Below, piece after piece: positions 19,801 to 30,800 of a stretch of 61,486 nt of DNA. The position numbers and the translations under genes were made by a program. This DNA is from Willaertia magna. Taxonomy: Eukaryota; Heterolobosea; Eutetramitea; Acrasida; Naegleriidae. The stretch spans positions 1-61,486 of the forward strand of contig CADWAF010000922.1 in NCBI GenBank assembly GCA_902984215.1, written 5' to 3'. The number at the start of each line of letters is the position of its first letter. Position 1 is the stretch's first letter. The notes below the pieces were generated by a model, which was given only the letters and a program-made list of their open reading frames with translations, had not been told where the DNA came from and searched no databases.

Positions 19801-20026
19801 GAACATCTACTGGTAAACCTGATATTGTTCCCTCTTCACTTTGATATTCTTGATCACCAAAACCAAGATGACTCAAAGCATTTCCATTACTGATATGAGA
19901 AGCATGATGACGAACTTTATCGCTTAGCGTTCCGGCAGCATCTTCTAACACATTCAATCCAGCATTTAAAGCTTGTTTCGATTTGTTAAGTAAACCATGA
20001 AAGTGCCCAGATATGTTTTGTTTCAT
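16820..20026 (-). CDS. NAK-type kinase, ANTH-like and ArfGAP-like domains in one protein
   Basis: The 1068-residue intronless product starts at ATG 20026; a TTG 24 bases upstream is open but unlikely. An N-terminal amphipathic stretch (about 1-50) precedes a Ser/Thr kinase at about 84-360. The kinase shows a glycine loop 'DEGGFSFVFLV', lysine in 'YALKRL', HRDLKVENIL, CDFGSTTTK and YRAPEM, as in AAK1/GAK (NAK) kinases that phosphorylate clathrin adaptors. A low-complexity linker holds two 'DLFxQLDW' repeats, resembling clathrin or adaptor peptides. About 615-785 resembles an ANTH/ENTH lipid-binding domain ('NPCIKALVLLHHMLQ'). About 925-1030 is an ArfGAP-type zinc finger, C-x2-C-x16-C-x2-C ('CADC..CVQC'), but the catalytic Arg five residues after the last Cys is replaced by Phe, so GAP activity is doubtful. 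Likely a clathrin-coat regulator. Confidence 0.85.
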   Translation of the reverse strand: MKQNISGHFHGLLNKSKQALNAGLNVLEDAAGTLSDKVRHHASHISNGNALSHLGFGDQEYQSEEGTISGLPVDVPSKIDICGESYKVVKLLDEGGFSFVFLVKNINTGEPYALKRLLIQDQAQEVQAKKEIDVMRKLGKHENVINLIGVSESDTQRGKEIYILMELADDSVVSQMEDRLNNGSKFTEQEILSIFFDTCNAVSLMHSQNPPMIHRDLKVENILRVRDTYKLCDFGSTTTKVYTLQTKQERVEAEEDIQKNTTLAYRAPEMCDLYSGDSINEKADVWALGCVLYKLCYFRGPFEEAESAISIINGKYRIPPTPTYSSGLTDLIKSMLVVSVNDRPTVFEITEKVAKLVGKNVSISRPPPRQQPVQQPPPMRKVPSSPSPKLMNNNNNSNNKSSSSGDLFAQLDWFDNSGGSSSTSNNVVQQQPKKTITPTTTTTFTSPVRKPTPVTNNTNSVKKKQPTVNVDFGSENDAWEADFSDFDNPPTSNNNTTTIKAPTPTSTTPTTTSTPVHKRTVSGTNQGNDLFSQLDWQESSASTSTTNSSNQLIPPSSPVPIKKPELSISTPKQNPQQQQVLNTSHQRTLSGSNSTNSNSPTLSTPTTTQVRSPISTGLQNSEQRRLTVNRVLTSLPRQGRPSQISIVCNDLFVNCGEHLVIEYLVYIRERPIFNEPNPCIKALVLLHHMLQSSILTEKCDPIEVKSLVTDMKETWKPRTSQLAAKFIVEYATWLERRIDIISSKKELLNCNFSCKACPNITEVSELIELLDSLMQLQKNVVGDKSNVVKGGSIIPITSDIIDMYALVTHALCKCSEGNMFSDEVKKVTLRYNQVYTAVSRYFSQVGQFKPQSGVIRTVPNVPSSPPSFFGNQKPNVQPPSNPTVPPVLNPDFFESNEQDEPYTYRTLTVPNANQTITTVDILKKDGNNCCADCSSNQVQWASLNYGVVLCVQCRLAHFTVKTGILASLIMNTKLSKEQLAFLYATGNKTANEYYELGLPPSTKPINNTNQPALQIYVKNKYLNKLYTKLQNHSPTNMISPQKSPNTGLDSLNATQFYDQMHSPNKFQF

Positions 20027-20407
20027 TTTTAAGTGTTTTGTCGTTGGCAACGAAGCCGTTTTTAAAAAAATATTTAAATTTCAGCCAGATAACATCACTT
20101 CGTCTTTCCTTTTTGCCTGGGGAGGAGAACGAAAAAGAAACATGGATAGAGGAGTATACGTTTACTTTAAAGTAACAGGGATGACAACAATGCCACATTA
20201 CTAGAACTTTACATATTTACAACTTTAAATTTTCTTTGTCTTGAGTGTAATTGACCTTTGTTGTGAAGCTATTTTCACCCAGCAGGCCAACTGTTTCTTT
20301 TTCACCCCCCGTTAGTAACGGGAACCGGTAAACAAAAGAACCTCAGTCAGTTTTGAAAATTGTAGGATCCCTTACAAGGTTTGAAAAAAATACTGATTTA
20401 ACACAGT
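20027..20407. other. Intergenic region between divergent genes
   Basis: 381 bp holding no supported gene. It contains a small perfect hairpin CCCGTT-AGT-AACGGG around 20308-20322 and a modest G+C rise near 20270-20350. Short frames on both strands lack any domain. Confidence 0.4.
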
Positions 20408-22475
20408 ATGGGAGGTGTTGTCTCTGTTGATAGTTCTCCGATTAATATTGAAGATTTGGTAAAGAAGCAAGAGGATGAATTTGAAAAGGAATTAAATAAC
20501 TCTTTCTCAAGTAATATAAAAGTTTGGTCTTTTGAACCTAAACATGACAGTGCCGTTGAAAGTATTATAAAATCTATTGATTTTACTAAGGATTTCCAAT
20601 ATTTCAACCCTAAACATTGTTATTTAGTTTTACATTTATTTCATACAGAAAAGAAACATTCTTCCACAATTACGAATACTAAGGCAAAGCTTTCTTCTCA
20701 TTCTTTATTTCAACTTGCTATTTCTGCTTCACAACATTTATCATCCAGAGGATTAGAACATAGTTTTTCAGTGAATGAGTTACAAACAAGTTTCTTTTCT
20801 AAATCAATAACAAATAATCTGTTCACCATCCGTTCTAACAGTCTGGAAGGAGGTTATTTGTGGTATGATATTTACCTTTGGCATGGAAAAGAATCTAATC
20901 CATGTATTCAAGCTGAAGCTATAGCAAAATGTTATGACATTGAAAGAATATTATTAATGGATGAATCCATTGTAACTGACCTTTTTAGCAGAGGGAGTCC
21001 TGTCCCTCTTTGTGAACATTATGTAAATGATATACCACTTATTGGAGGAAAGGAAAATGAAATAAGCAGGATTTCATCTTCTCAAGCGGTATTATATATG
21101 TCACTGTATCAACAATGTCATTTATTTAGATCTCTTTTGATAAACAACCTTGATGGCCTGTATGATTCTGATGTAGTATTTAGAACATTGCTTCAGGCGC
21201 CCCCTTCTGAACAAGCGCTTAATGTATCAACACAAAGTAAATATCAAAGTGATGACGATAGTGATACAGAATATATGGCCTCTCCTGCCGCCTCTCCAAG
21301 GGGAGGTGATGAAGAAATTGTGAAAAGGGGAGGTCAATCTCCAAATCTATTAAATATTTCTGGAATTATTGATGAGCATGACAACATTTCTTCACCAAGA
21401 ATTTCCTCGAGAGTCAAGGGAAACAAGAGAAAAAGCTCATTAAGCCCTTTACCTCTTGACGTGGTTGAAAATGTAGAATCTTCGTCAACACCAAGAGAAT
21501 CATCTATAGTAGTTTCTGATAGAAAAATAAGTGCTGGAGATATGGCAATCATGTACAGAAAAGTGTGTTCAAAAATCACTGACCATATTTTTATTGGAAG
21601 CGATTTAGTAGCTAGAGATAAGGTATTGTTGTTACAAAACGGAATTACAAGTATTATTAACGCTGCAAAGGTTGTTTGTGACAATTATTTTACTGCAGAT
21701 TTCACGTACATGGCACTAAGCCTATATGATTCTGGAGAAGAGTCTGTGTTAGCCATATTTTACAGAGTAATTGATTTTATTGAAAAAGAAATAGAAAAGG
21801 GAGGTAAGTTCATTCACTGTTTTTTCTTATGCTGTTAATTTAATAATATGATTTATATTTGATTACTAAGGTAATGTGCTTATTCACTGTTATGAAGGAT
21901 TTTCTCGTTCTACAACCTTAGCTATTTCATATATAATGTGGAAAAGTAGAAGGGATTTTAATACTGTGCTAGAGGAGGTGAAATTAAAAAGACCAGTAAC
22001 TAGTCCAAACCAGGGCTTTATAACACAACTCGTACAATGGGAAAAGATATTGGGTATTGGAAGTTCAGAACCTTTCACACCTTCTTGGTTGTTCAGAATA
22101 GCCCCTCAAAATGATTTGTATACAAACCATAGAGAGTTAGTTCCTAAACTATGCAAAGGAAGAACCTTAGATGCAAGGACTTGTTTCATTTTACAAGATA
22201 AGGAGAAATTATTTATTTGGATTGGAAACAAAATAACAAATGAAGAGATTATTACTCAGGGCAAAGCATTCACTCAATTATTAAAAATATATTCAAATGT
22301 GCCAATCACTGCAATTGAAATAGCTGAAGATGGTGCAGAAACATTAGAATTTTGGGATTCTCTAGTTACCCTTAAAGATGTCCCAGAAAAATATAATGAT
22401 TTGGACTTGCTCGATTATCAATTTAAATTAGAAAAATATTCAATACAAAACAATGAATTAAATAAGGAACAATAG
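20408..22475 (+). CDS. Gelsolin-like / dual-specificity phosphatase fusion (plant MKP1-like)
   Basis: I joined 20408..21803 and 21871..22475 (67-nt intron, in frame) to give 666 residues. The N-terminus MGGVVSVDS is a good N-myristoylation signal. About residues 20-220 resemble a gelsolin repeat ('YLWYDIYLWHGKES', 'QAEAIAKCYDIERI'). An acidic, Ser-rich linker follows. The dual-specificity phosphatase domain (about 380-550) has 'DHIFIGSDLVARDK' and the active site HCYEGFSRSTT (Cys and Arg six residues apart, C-x5-R). A second gelsolin repeat ends the protein ('RTCFILQDKEKLFIWIGN'). Arabidopsis MKP1 also joins a DSP to a gelsolin-like segment. The expected role is dephosphorylation of MAP kinases at membranes or actin; the substrate is unknown. 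The intron lies just before the active site. Confidence 0.85.
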
Positions 22476-22615
22476 AAATTAGAGTAAAATTTTCTAAGAG
22501 GAAAAATAATTTTGGAGTGAATTAAATACTTTATCAAATTACTTTTGGAAATAGCCTTAGTTTTTGTAAAAAGATTTTAATAAATAATTAAATATTCAAC
22601 AATTATCACTTTGGA

Positions 22616-23005
22616 TTAATTTGTTGGCCGTTTTAACTCTGGGAAAACAAAATTTGGTTGTTTACTATCAGGTGAATCGAAAAACTTTCCACGCATTCTT
22701 CCTCTTTCGTACATTCTCTTGTATTGTCCATACATTTCGTCAGTCATATATTGAATAGGTTCAGTTGGTTCTTGACCAATTTCAGATTTTAAACAAGCAC
22801 GATATATTTTGAACAATTTAAAAGTAACTCTTGGACTAAAAGTTTTCCATGCACCAGAAACTAATTCCTCTAACCGCATATCACAACGATGAGGTCTAGC
22901 TAATTCGTTTGTTCTATTGGTAATATTCTTTACTTCTTTTTTAACTTCCGAAGTGGATGGTACTTGTGTGTTGTCAATAGTGGGTGATGTTTCTTTTTCA
23001 GACAT
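22616..23005 (-). CDS. Small orphan protein downstream of AsnRS
   Basis: Not recognised. 129 residues, no intron. The N-terminal about 35 residues are polar and probably disordered. The rest has a basic helical centre ('RCDMRLEELVSGAWKTFSPRVTFKLFKIYRACLK') and a 'MYGQYKRMYERGRMRGKFF' segment. There is no membrane helix and no clear targeting peptide. Its ATG lies only 15 bp after the stop of the AsnRS gene on the same strand, far tighter than other same-strand neighbours here. Codon use resembles its neighbours, and the frame is free of stops over 390 bp of A+T-rich DNA, which supports it being real. Confidence 0.6.
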   Translation of the reverse strand: MSEKETSPTIDNTQVPSTSEVKKEVKNITNRTNELARPHRCDMRLEELVSGAWKTFSPRVTFKLFKIYRACLKSEIGQEPTEPIQYMTDEMYGQYKRMYERGRMRGKFFDSPDSKQPNFVFPELKRPTN

Positions 23006-23020
23006 TTTTATTTATTGTAA

Positions 23021-24689
23021 TTAAAACTTGCAATAACCTGGTGCTCTAAAGATTGGAATAGTTTCTCTAATATTTGGTAACCCTGTTAAGAAAAGAATTA
23101 AACGTTCAAAACCTAAACCAAATCCACCATGTGGAACAGTTCCATATTTTCTAAGATCAATATACCATTGATAAGTTTCAACATCATTCATTCCCTTATC
23201 TTTTAAATTTTGTAATAAAACATCATGTCTTTCTTCTCTTACAGATCCACCAATTAGTTCGCCTAAATCTGGAACTAAAAAGTCAACAGCAGACACGGTT
23301 CTACCTCCCTCATCTACACGTGCATAAAAAGGTTTAATTTCTTTTGGATAATTTGTAACAAATGTAGGACTATTGAAATATTTACAAATAAATACTTCAT
23401 GTTCACTTTGTAATCCTTCTTTCCAGTCAACTGGGAATTCAAATTTAATTCCTCTCTTTTCTATTGCTTCTTTCTTTAATAATTCAATAGCATCAGTATA
23501 TGTAATCCTATTAAAAGGTGTTTCCCCATTTGCAACTTTAACAAGATCTTCTAATAAATTTTGTTTATAAAACTTATTAAAGAATTGAATATCTTCTTCA
23601 CATCTTTCTAAAACCCTTTTCACTACATGTCTAACCATCTTTCCGGAATGTTCAACTAACTCATCTAACCCAATGAAGGCTTGTTCCATCTCAACCATCC
23701 AAAACTCAGCTAAATGTCTACTAGTTCTAGAGTTTTCAGCTCTAAAAGTAGGACCAAAAGTATAAACTCTAGACATTGATGAAGCAAATATCTCTGCTTC
23801 TAATTGACCACTAACTGTTAAATAAGTTTTAACTCCTTCTCCAAAGAAATCTTTATGTTGTTCTGAAATTACTTTAAATTGTTCTCCAGCACCTTCACAA
23901 TCACTACTTGTTAATATTGGTGTATGAATTTGTATGAAATTTTGATTTTGAAAGTATTCATGGATAGCCATCATTGCAGTATTACGAACTCTTAATACAG
24001 CTGAACCAGTATTAGCTCTACTCCTTAAATGTGCAATTTCACGTAAGAATTCAACTGAATGGTTCTTCTTTTGTAATGGATAAATGTCAGCTGGACATTC
24101 TCCAAGAACTTTTACTTCTGTACAATTTGAAATCTCAGTTTTTTGATTCTTACCTGGTGAACGAATGATTTGTCCTTTAATTAAGATACTTGCACCTGTT
24201 TGAAGGTTAGAGGTATCTTTACTGTGTTTTGTTAATGTGAACATTAATTTCTGCGAAATGATATTGTCATACTTACATTATTGGGTTCGCATTCATATCA
24301 ATTACTATTTGAATGTTAGAAAGACATGAACCATCGTTTACTTCAATGAAACAAAGGTCTTTTTGAACTCTTGCAGTTCTTATCCAACCTTGAATGGTAA
24401 CAAGTTTATCAATATTTTCTTCTAATCTAGCTTCTTTTACTCTTATCTTTTCAAAAGTACTTTCTTCTTCTGTTTTTAAAGATTGATTAAAATTACGGTG
24501 GTTCGGAAATTCTTGTTGAACTAGATGTTGAAAAGAATTAAATTTCTTATTAAAAGATTGTTCCGAAATGAAAGAATGAATATTTTTAACATTAATTGAG
24601 GTATTTCTCAAACATTTTAATAAATAATTGTTCTTCTTTGTTGTTGTTGGTATTGTTATTTTTGTAAGGGAAGAAGAAAGTCGTTTCAT
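23021..24689 (-). CDS. NARS2: Asparaginyl-tRNA synthetase, probably mitochondrial, two exons
   Basis: I joined complement(23021..24221, 24277..24689) to give 537 residues. The 55-nt intron runs GTAAG to CACAG; the nearer CGCAG acceptor would introduce a stop. The enzyme charges tRNA-Asn. The start 'MKRLSSSLTKITIPTTTKK' is a basic Ser/Thr-rich presequence, pointing to mitochondria. An OB-fold anticodon domain follows ('VTIQGWIRTARVQKDLCFIEV'). The class II catalytic core has 'FIQIHTPILTSSDCEGAGE', motif 2 'TFGPTFRAENSRTSRHLAEF' and motif 3 'GGFGLGFERLILFLTGLPNI'. The Asn-type rather than Asp-type assignment rests on 'SDCEGAGE' and the bacterial/organellar AsnRS wording. Confidence 0.92.
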
Positions 24690-24869
24690 TTTTTGCTAAC
24701 AAAGTGCCAAGAAAAAGGGTTTGTGATACAGTCAATACTTTTGACTTCTACTTATATCTTCTCTGTTTAAATATATTACATGTAGTTATGCTTTCTGTCA
24801 GTATAATTTGTTGACGAAAATTATTTCACATAAATTAATTGAACACAAAATGTTTGTGAAATAAAAAAA

Positions 24870-27800
24870 ATGAGTACACAACTTGGCAAACAATTATCTT
24901 TCCTTCAAAATGTATTTCAACAAACTTCTGCACCTCAGCTAAAACACGGAAAGGAGTCTTTTCTATTTACTCCTGAGAAAGCCGCAAGACTTACATATGA
25001 AGATGTTCATGTTATTGGAGTTGATGGTCTAACGGAATTAATAAGATTAGACCCTAGATTTAAACCTTACCTAGATACATTATTCCATCCTTCTTCAATT
25101 GAAAGAAATAGAGAATTAGAAACTAAACATGAAAATACAATATTAGATAATCAAATTGAAGGCTTCTTCCTTTTATTATCTCCATATTTCCTATTAAATT
25201 CGGCACATAAATCAATAGAATATTTAATTAGAAGATATAAAGTTCATGTATATAACGTAGACTCTATAATGGCAAGTATTATAGCCTATCATGAAACACC
25301 ATTCTTTTCTCGTTTTGTTCAACTTTTAAATATTCAACCAACTAAATGGCATTTCCTAGAGCCAATGCAAAATAGTGGTGTTGTTATGTCAAGAACTACT
25401 TTTATTCAAAGATGTTATACAGATTTTTCTATTTTAATGTTCTTATGTGACGCTATGAAGGTTTATGTTGAAAGAGGAATTGAAAACAAAACATTTATTA
25501 ATTTTTATATTGCTTCTTTAATTGAATATATTTCTGGAAAATCATTAAAAGAAGTTGAGTTAAAAAGAATTTTGGCCTATGTTTTATTTGGTTTAAGATC
25601 ATCTGAACCTGATTTAGTTGCAGGTTCTTTAATGGTTATTACTCAAATATCTTCATGTGTTACACTTTCATATACTGTAGTTGAATCAATAATAGAGGTT
25701 ATTATTCAAATAGCGAATTCTGTTAATGTTGAAAGTTTATTAATGTGTGTATCATATTTATTTCAAAGTCAACCAATTTCAAAAATCAAGTCAAATTTAT
25801 TAAAAGGCTTATTTGAATTACCTAATTTTGTTGAAGCAATGAATAATCTTTCAAAGTCATATAATATTGAAAATTATTTAAATGCTATTTTAAATTCTGC
25901 AATAGAATATACATTTAATGAACAAAATCTAGATTTATTAGAAAATATTATATCATCAATTGATTTCTCTAAGCATATACCAAAAGTTGTTGCAGTTTTA
26001 ATGAACTTGTATATTTCTGACAAGAGTTTTTCTGAAACCATCAAAAAGATTTTCCTTCTTTTTGAAAGAAAATACAGTACAGAAACAGATAAAGGTTTTG
26101 AGTTAGGATTATCAACATTAGAAGAAGAAGACCATTCAACAGCACTTGAATTTTATTCAACAACATTCAGAGATTCCAAACATGAGATTTTACCTGAAGT
26201 TGATACTACTGTTTATTTAGCATTACAACATTCCGAAAAATCAGTTCGTATGTTAGGATTAAAACATTTAGCTAAAGTTTCAGTTGGTGCTGAAAATGAA
26301 GAAACTAAGAATTTCATTTCAGAATCTTTAAGGGAAAGATTAAGTGATGAGGATCCAAATGTTTTAGAATTTGTTTTAAGTTTCCCTAATGTTTTAAAAT
26401 ACGTTGATATTGAACAAATTGTTGATAAAATTACACATATCGTTAAAAGAATTGAGGAAAATAAAGGAGATGAAACAGCAAAGAAATTATCAGTAACCAT
26501 TGCAGAGAAGTTATTGACACAAGAAGTATTTGACAATCCAAAATGTAATATTGAAAAATTATTAACTTTTGTTACTCGTTTCCTTTTATTAAGTGAAGAC
26601 TTTAAAGAAACAAATTTAAAGGTTATTTCTTCACTTCAAAAGGTTAAATATCCATTATTCAAGAATTTATCAAGCGTTTTAATTAATGACAATACAAATC
26701 AACAAATTATTAAGGTTATTGGTAAAAACCTAGCACAAAATCCACAATTGGTTGAAATTTGTGAACATACTGCTGTTAAAGAGGGTGTTGGCTCCAAAGC
26801 AATTTTATTATTACTTTCTTCTGCAATGCATGAATCAAATTCTGAAGAAAACAAATTACTAATTGCAACTTCCATTCTTAATCTCGTAAAAAGATTTGTT
26901 TCTAAGCAAGGTATTGTAATTGGAATCAAAGATTTATACCATCCAAAACAACAAGCAAACATTACTCATTCCATTAATTACTTGATGTTCTATAGTGCTT
27001 ATTCTTTATTAGAATGTTTATCAATTCAAAAACTTAGTGCAAATGAAGTTTTAAATTATTTATTGAATGGAGCTACGAAGCATACATACTCCACTTTATT
27101 AACAGAATTTTTCATTACAATCTCTGAATCAAAGTTATTTGATCAATTTACCGAACATGTTAAGATCTTAATTGAAAATCACTTAAAGAAGGATACTTTA
27201 ATCTTATTTTCATCTTTATGGGGTTCTGAAAATGTTCCTTACAAAACTAAGATAAGAAGTTTATTAATTGGATTTTTCTTCTTAGATGAAGAGACAAACT
27301 ATCAACAACTTTTACCTTCATTGTTGGTAGCATTAAGAAATAATTCTTCAAGAGATATGGTTAGTGCAGTAATTTCTTGCATTAAAAGAATATCTGGAAC
27401 TGGTAGCTTCAGTCATCCTTTATATACTTACCTTAAACCAGTGTCAAGCAATGACATTGAAAAGGTTAAAGAATTAATTGTAAATAATCGTGTAGATTTA
27501 GCTACAGATAACTCTTATCTATCTCAATTAGTTAATAGTTTCCCAGATAGTGTAGTTAAAATGCTTTTGGATGTTATTCAAAATACTAAAAGTGATTTTG
27601 AAAGATATTCATTACTTTCAATAGTATCCTCTCTTCCATCTGTAAGAGTTTTACCTTCAACATTTGATGTATTAACAGGCTTACTTAAATTAGTTGAAAC
27701 CAATGAAAATATTTCCAGATTGAAATTGTTATCACTCAATACTTTATTACACTTTTTAGATTTAGATGTTTTAACAAAAGATGAAAAGTATTTTACACAA

Positions 27801-30800
27801 GGTTTATTAAAAGCAATCACTTTACACAAGACGATTAAGACTATAGAAAGTACTAATTTATCAATTACTCCTTGTAACTTGGTTGCAAATTGTGTATCAT
27901 CTTCTTTAATTAAAGAATTAGATGAAAGTCAAAGAAGAGAGCTTTTGGAAACAATTTTACGAGTACTTAAGAAAGCTGATATAAGTGTAGCACAAGTATA
28001 CAAGAAAGTACTTAAACATTTACCTGTTAATGTAGAAACTTTATTATCCTTATTACCTGAATCCATTTCCACTGACGCAATGGATACAGCTGAAGAAGGA
28101 AGAGATGCATTTGAAGAAATGTCATTTGTATTAGAGATTACTCAACTTATGAAAAACACTCATGGCAGAGAAAATCTTGCACCTCGTTTAGTATCCCTTT
28201 TAAAACAACTTAAAGAACTTTATAATACAAGTAAAACTAAGGTAGAATACTCAATGTCTATGATTTTATCAGTGTTATATGCTATTGCATCTAGAATTTC
28301 TAAATTAGAGATTAAACAAAAACAAGACAGAAAAGAGAAATTAATTTCAAGTATTCAAAATAACTTTGATATTCAATTAATAATTAGTTGTTTATTAGAA
28401 TGTGAATCCTCATCTATTAGAAACCATGCTATTCTTTTAATTGGTGAATTAGCATTTATTTTCCCATCCCAAATTATTGAACACATTTTAGGTGTAATGA
28501 AGGCAGTTGAGGGAAGTTTAAGAGATAAGGAAAGCAATAATTTTGATGCTATCCAAAAGACAATTATTGAAATTACTCCAAGATTAGTAGAACAAAATGT
28601 TGATATGAAATACATTATTAATATATTTGTTAAATCTATGAAATACATTCCAAAGGAGAAACGTTTACCATTCTTTGCAAGTTTAGTTAAAGGAGTTTCA
28701 AGAAAGAATATTTATGGATTTGTATTTTTAATGATTTCTTTTGTTGTTACTGGAGGTGAAGCTGATGATTCAAACGTTATTACTTCTTTCTGTCATGAAC
28801 TAGTTGAATACTTTAAGGTAGATAAGCAACTATTAGCAATTGTTAATCTTATGGGTATTGTGAATACTATATTTAATGAAGTTTCTGGAAGTAAGGACAA
28901 AACTGACGGTGACAAATTCTATGTTTCTACTGATTACTCTGATAGTGAAAAAGAAGCACTTATAACTAATATTTTAGAATTCGTTTTTGAGCATTTAGAA
29001 TCTATTGAATTCTTAAAAATGTTAATTACACATGAAGAAAGAAATTATAAAAATACTCAAAAGTATTTATTGAGCGTTGCACTTGATATCAATTTATTAA
29101 GAGATAAAACACCTGAAACTGATAGCTCAACTATAGAATTATTGGATGGAATTCACTCCAAGATTCAACAATTATTGAAATCAGCAACATTTGTTGCTTT
29201 AATCAAAAATTTATTAAACAATACATCTACATCAGTAAGGGAAAGAGCATTCATTATTTTAAATACTAGATTAGCTGATGAGTCAACTCAATTAGTAACA
29301 CAATTAATGGAAGATCAAGCAGATTACATTTCAATTTTAAAGAAGTTAAGATCATTATTAAGTGAAGGCCAAACAAATTTATTAACGCAAGCTGCAATTA
29401 TTTCAGTCGAATTTATGGCAAGAAGATTCGCTTCTGAATATAAATCTAAATTTGCTAAAGTTGTTCCTGTTGTATTAAAGCATTTCAAGGAAAGCACATC
29501 ATCCCCTGTAGTATCTTCAAGTGCACTTTGTTTAGCAACACTTTCCAGTGAAATTGGTAGAGAATCATCCAATCTAAATGAGATTGTAGATAAATTAATT
29601 GGACATTTGAATAGTTTCTTATCTAAAGGTCAAGATATTGAAGAAGACGAAAAAGATGCAAACGAAGAATCCAGAACAACTCAAATCCTTGTTTATTCAT
29701 GCTTATGTGCATTAGAGCTATTAACAAAAGTACACTTAGGTGAAATGGGGTCTTTCTTAAAGCAAATTATGAATATTCTATTAAGCACTAGAATTTTACT
29801 CTCCAACAACAGAAAGATTTCACAAAAATCATCTGCAGTTCTATATTATTTAGCTGTCAATGCAAAACCAGAACTTATTTTAGAACCTGTCTTTGCTTCC
29901 TTGGAGGAATGTGTTAAATTTGGTTATGATTCAATTGTTAAATTAGTTGATGTTTTGCATGAAATTATCTTGGTTATGGATACCAAATCTATGGAAAAAT
30001 TCTCTTCAAAGATTCTAAATTTCTTATTAGAAGTTGTTGATTTAAGAAGACAACAAAAATTTGACAGAAAGATTATTGAAAATATTGAAAAGAATGTTTG
30101 TAATGCATTTGAGTCATTTGTTCTTAAATTGAACGAAGAATTATTAAGACCTGCCTTACGTCAAATTATTGAATGGTCAAGAAAATCATTTGATGATAGT
30201 ATTAATGACTATTTAGATTATGGAGATAAGAAACAAGCACCACCTAATGTTTATCGTTTAATTGTATTTTACAAACTTATGACAAGTGCTGCACAAAAAT
30301 TGTCCTTCTTATTCATTTCATACTTTGGATATTTCTGGGATAATATGATTAAGGATATTGAAGCAATTACCAGAGATCCTAATGCAGAAGATGACGAACC
30401 AATTCCAGAAGTAGAAGATGACAGTACATCAAAGAAGAGAAAGATTGGAGAATTAACAAAGAAAAAGAAATCCAAGTTTGTTAAAATTGAAAACTCTGAA
30501 GATCGTATCCAATTGGCAGCAGTTATTCTTCAAACTTTAGAAGTTTGCTTCTCTAATGATAAAGAAAACTTTGTTGGATCTAATGAACGTTTCGAAATCT
30601 TACTTGGTCCACTCTCTAGCTTATTAGATGTTGAAGAAGTATGTGCAAAGAACTACAATCGTATTTCTAGAGCATTTGGTTTATTAGCAACAGTTGTTGA
30701 ACAAAATCAATGGAAACCTTTACAATTCCAAATGTTACAAAGACTTCATAATGACAGTTCTATTGCAAAGAGAGCTGCTATTGCTTGTATTGCTTCATTC

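Noticed and set aside
24244..24266. CGCAG acceptor and ATG 24244 as an alternative AsnRS start
   Set aside because: Using that acceptor gives an immediate stop. The CACAG acceptor joins the OB-fold exon to the catalytic exon in frame.
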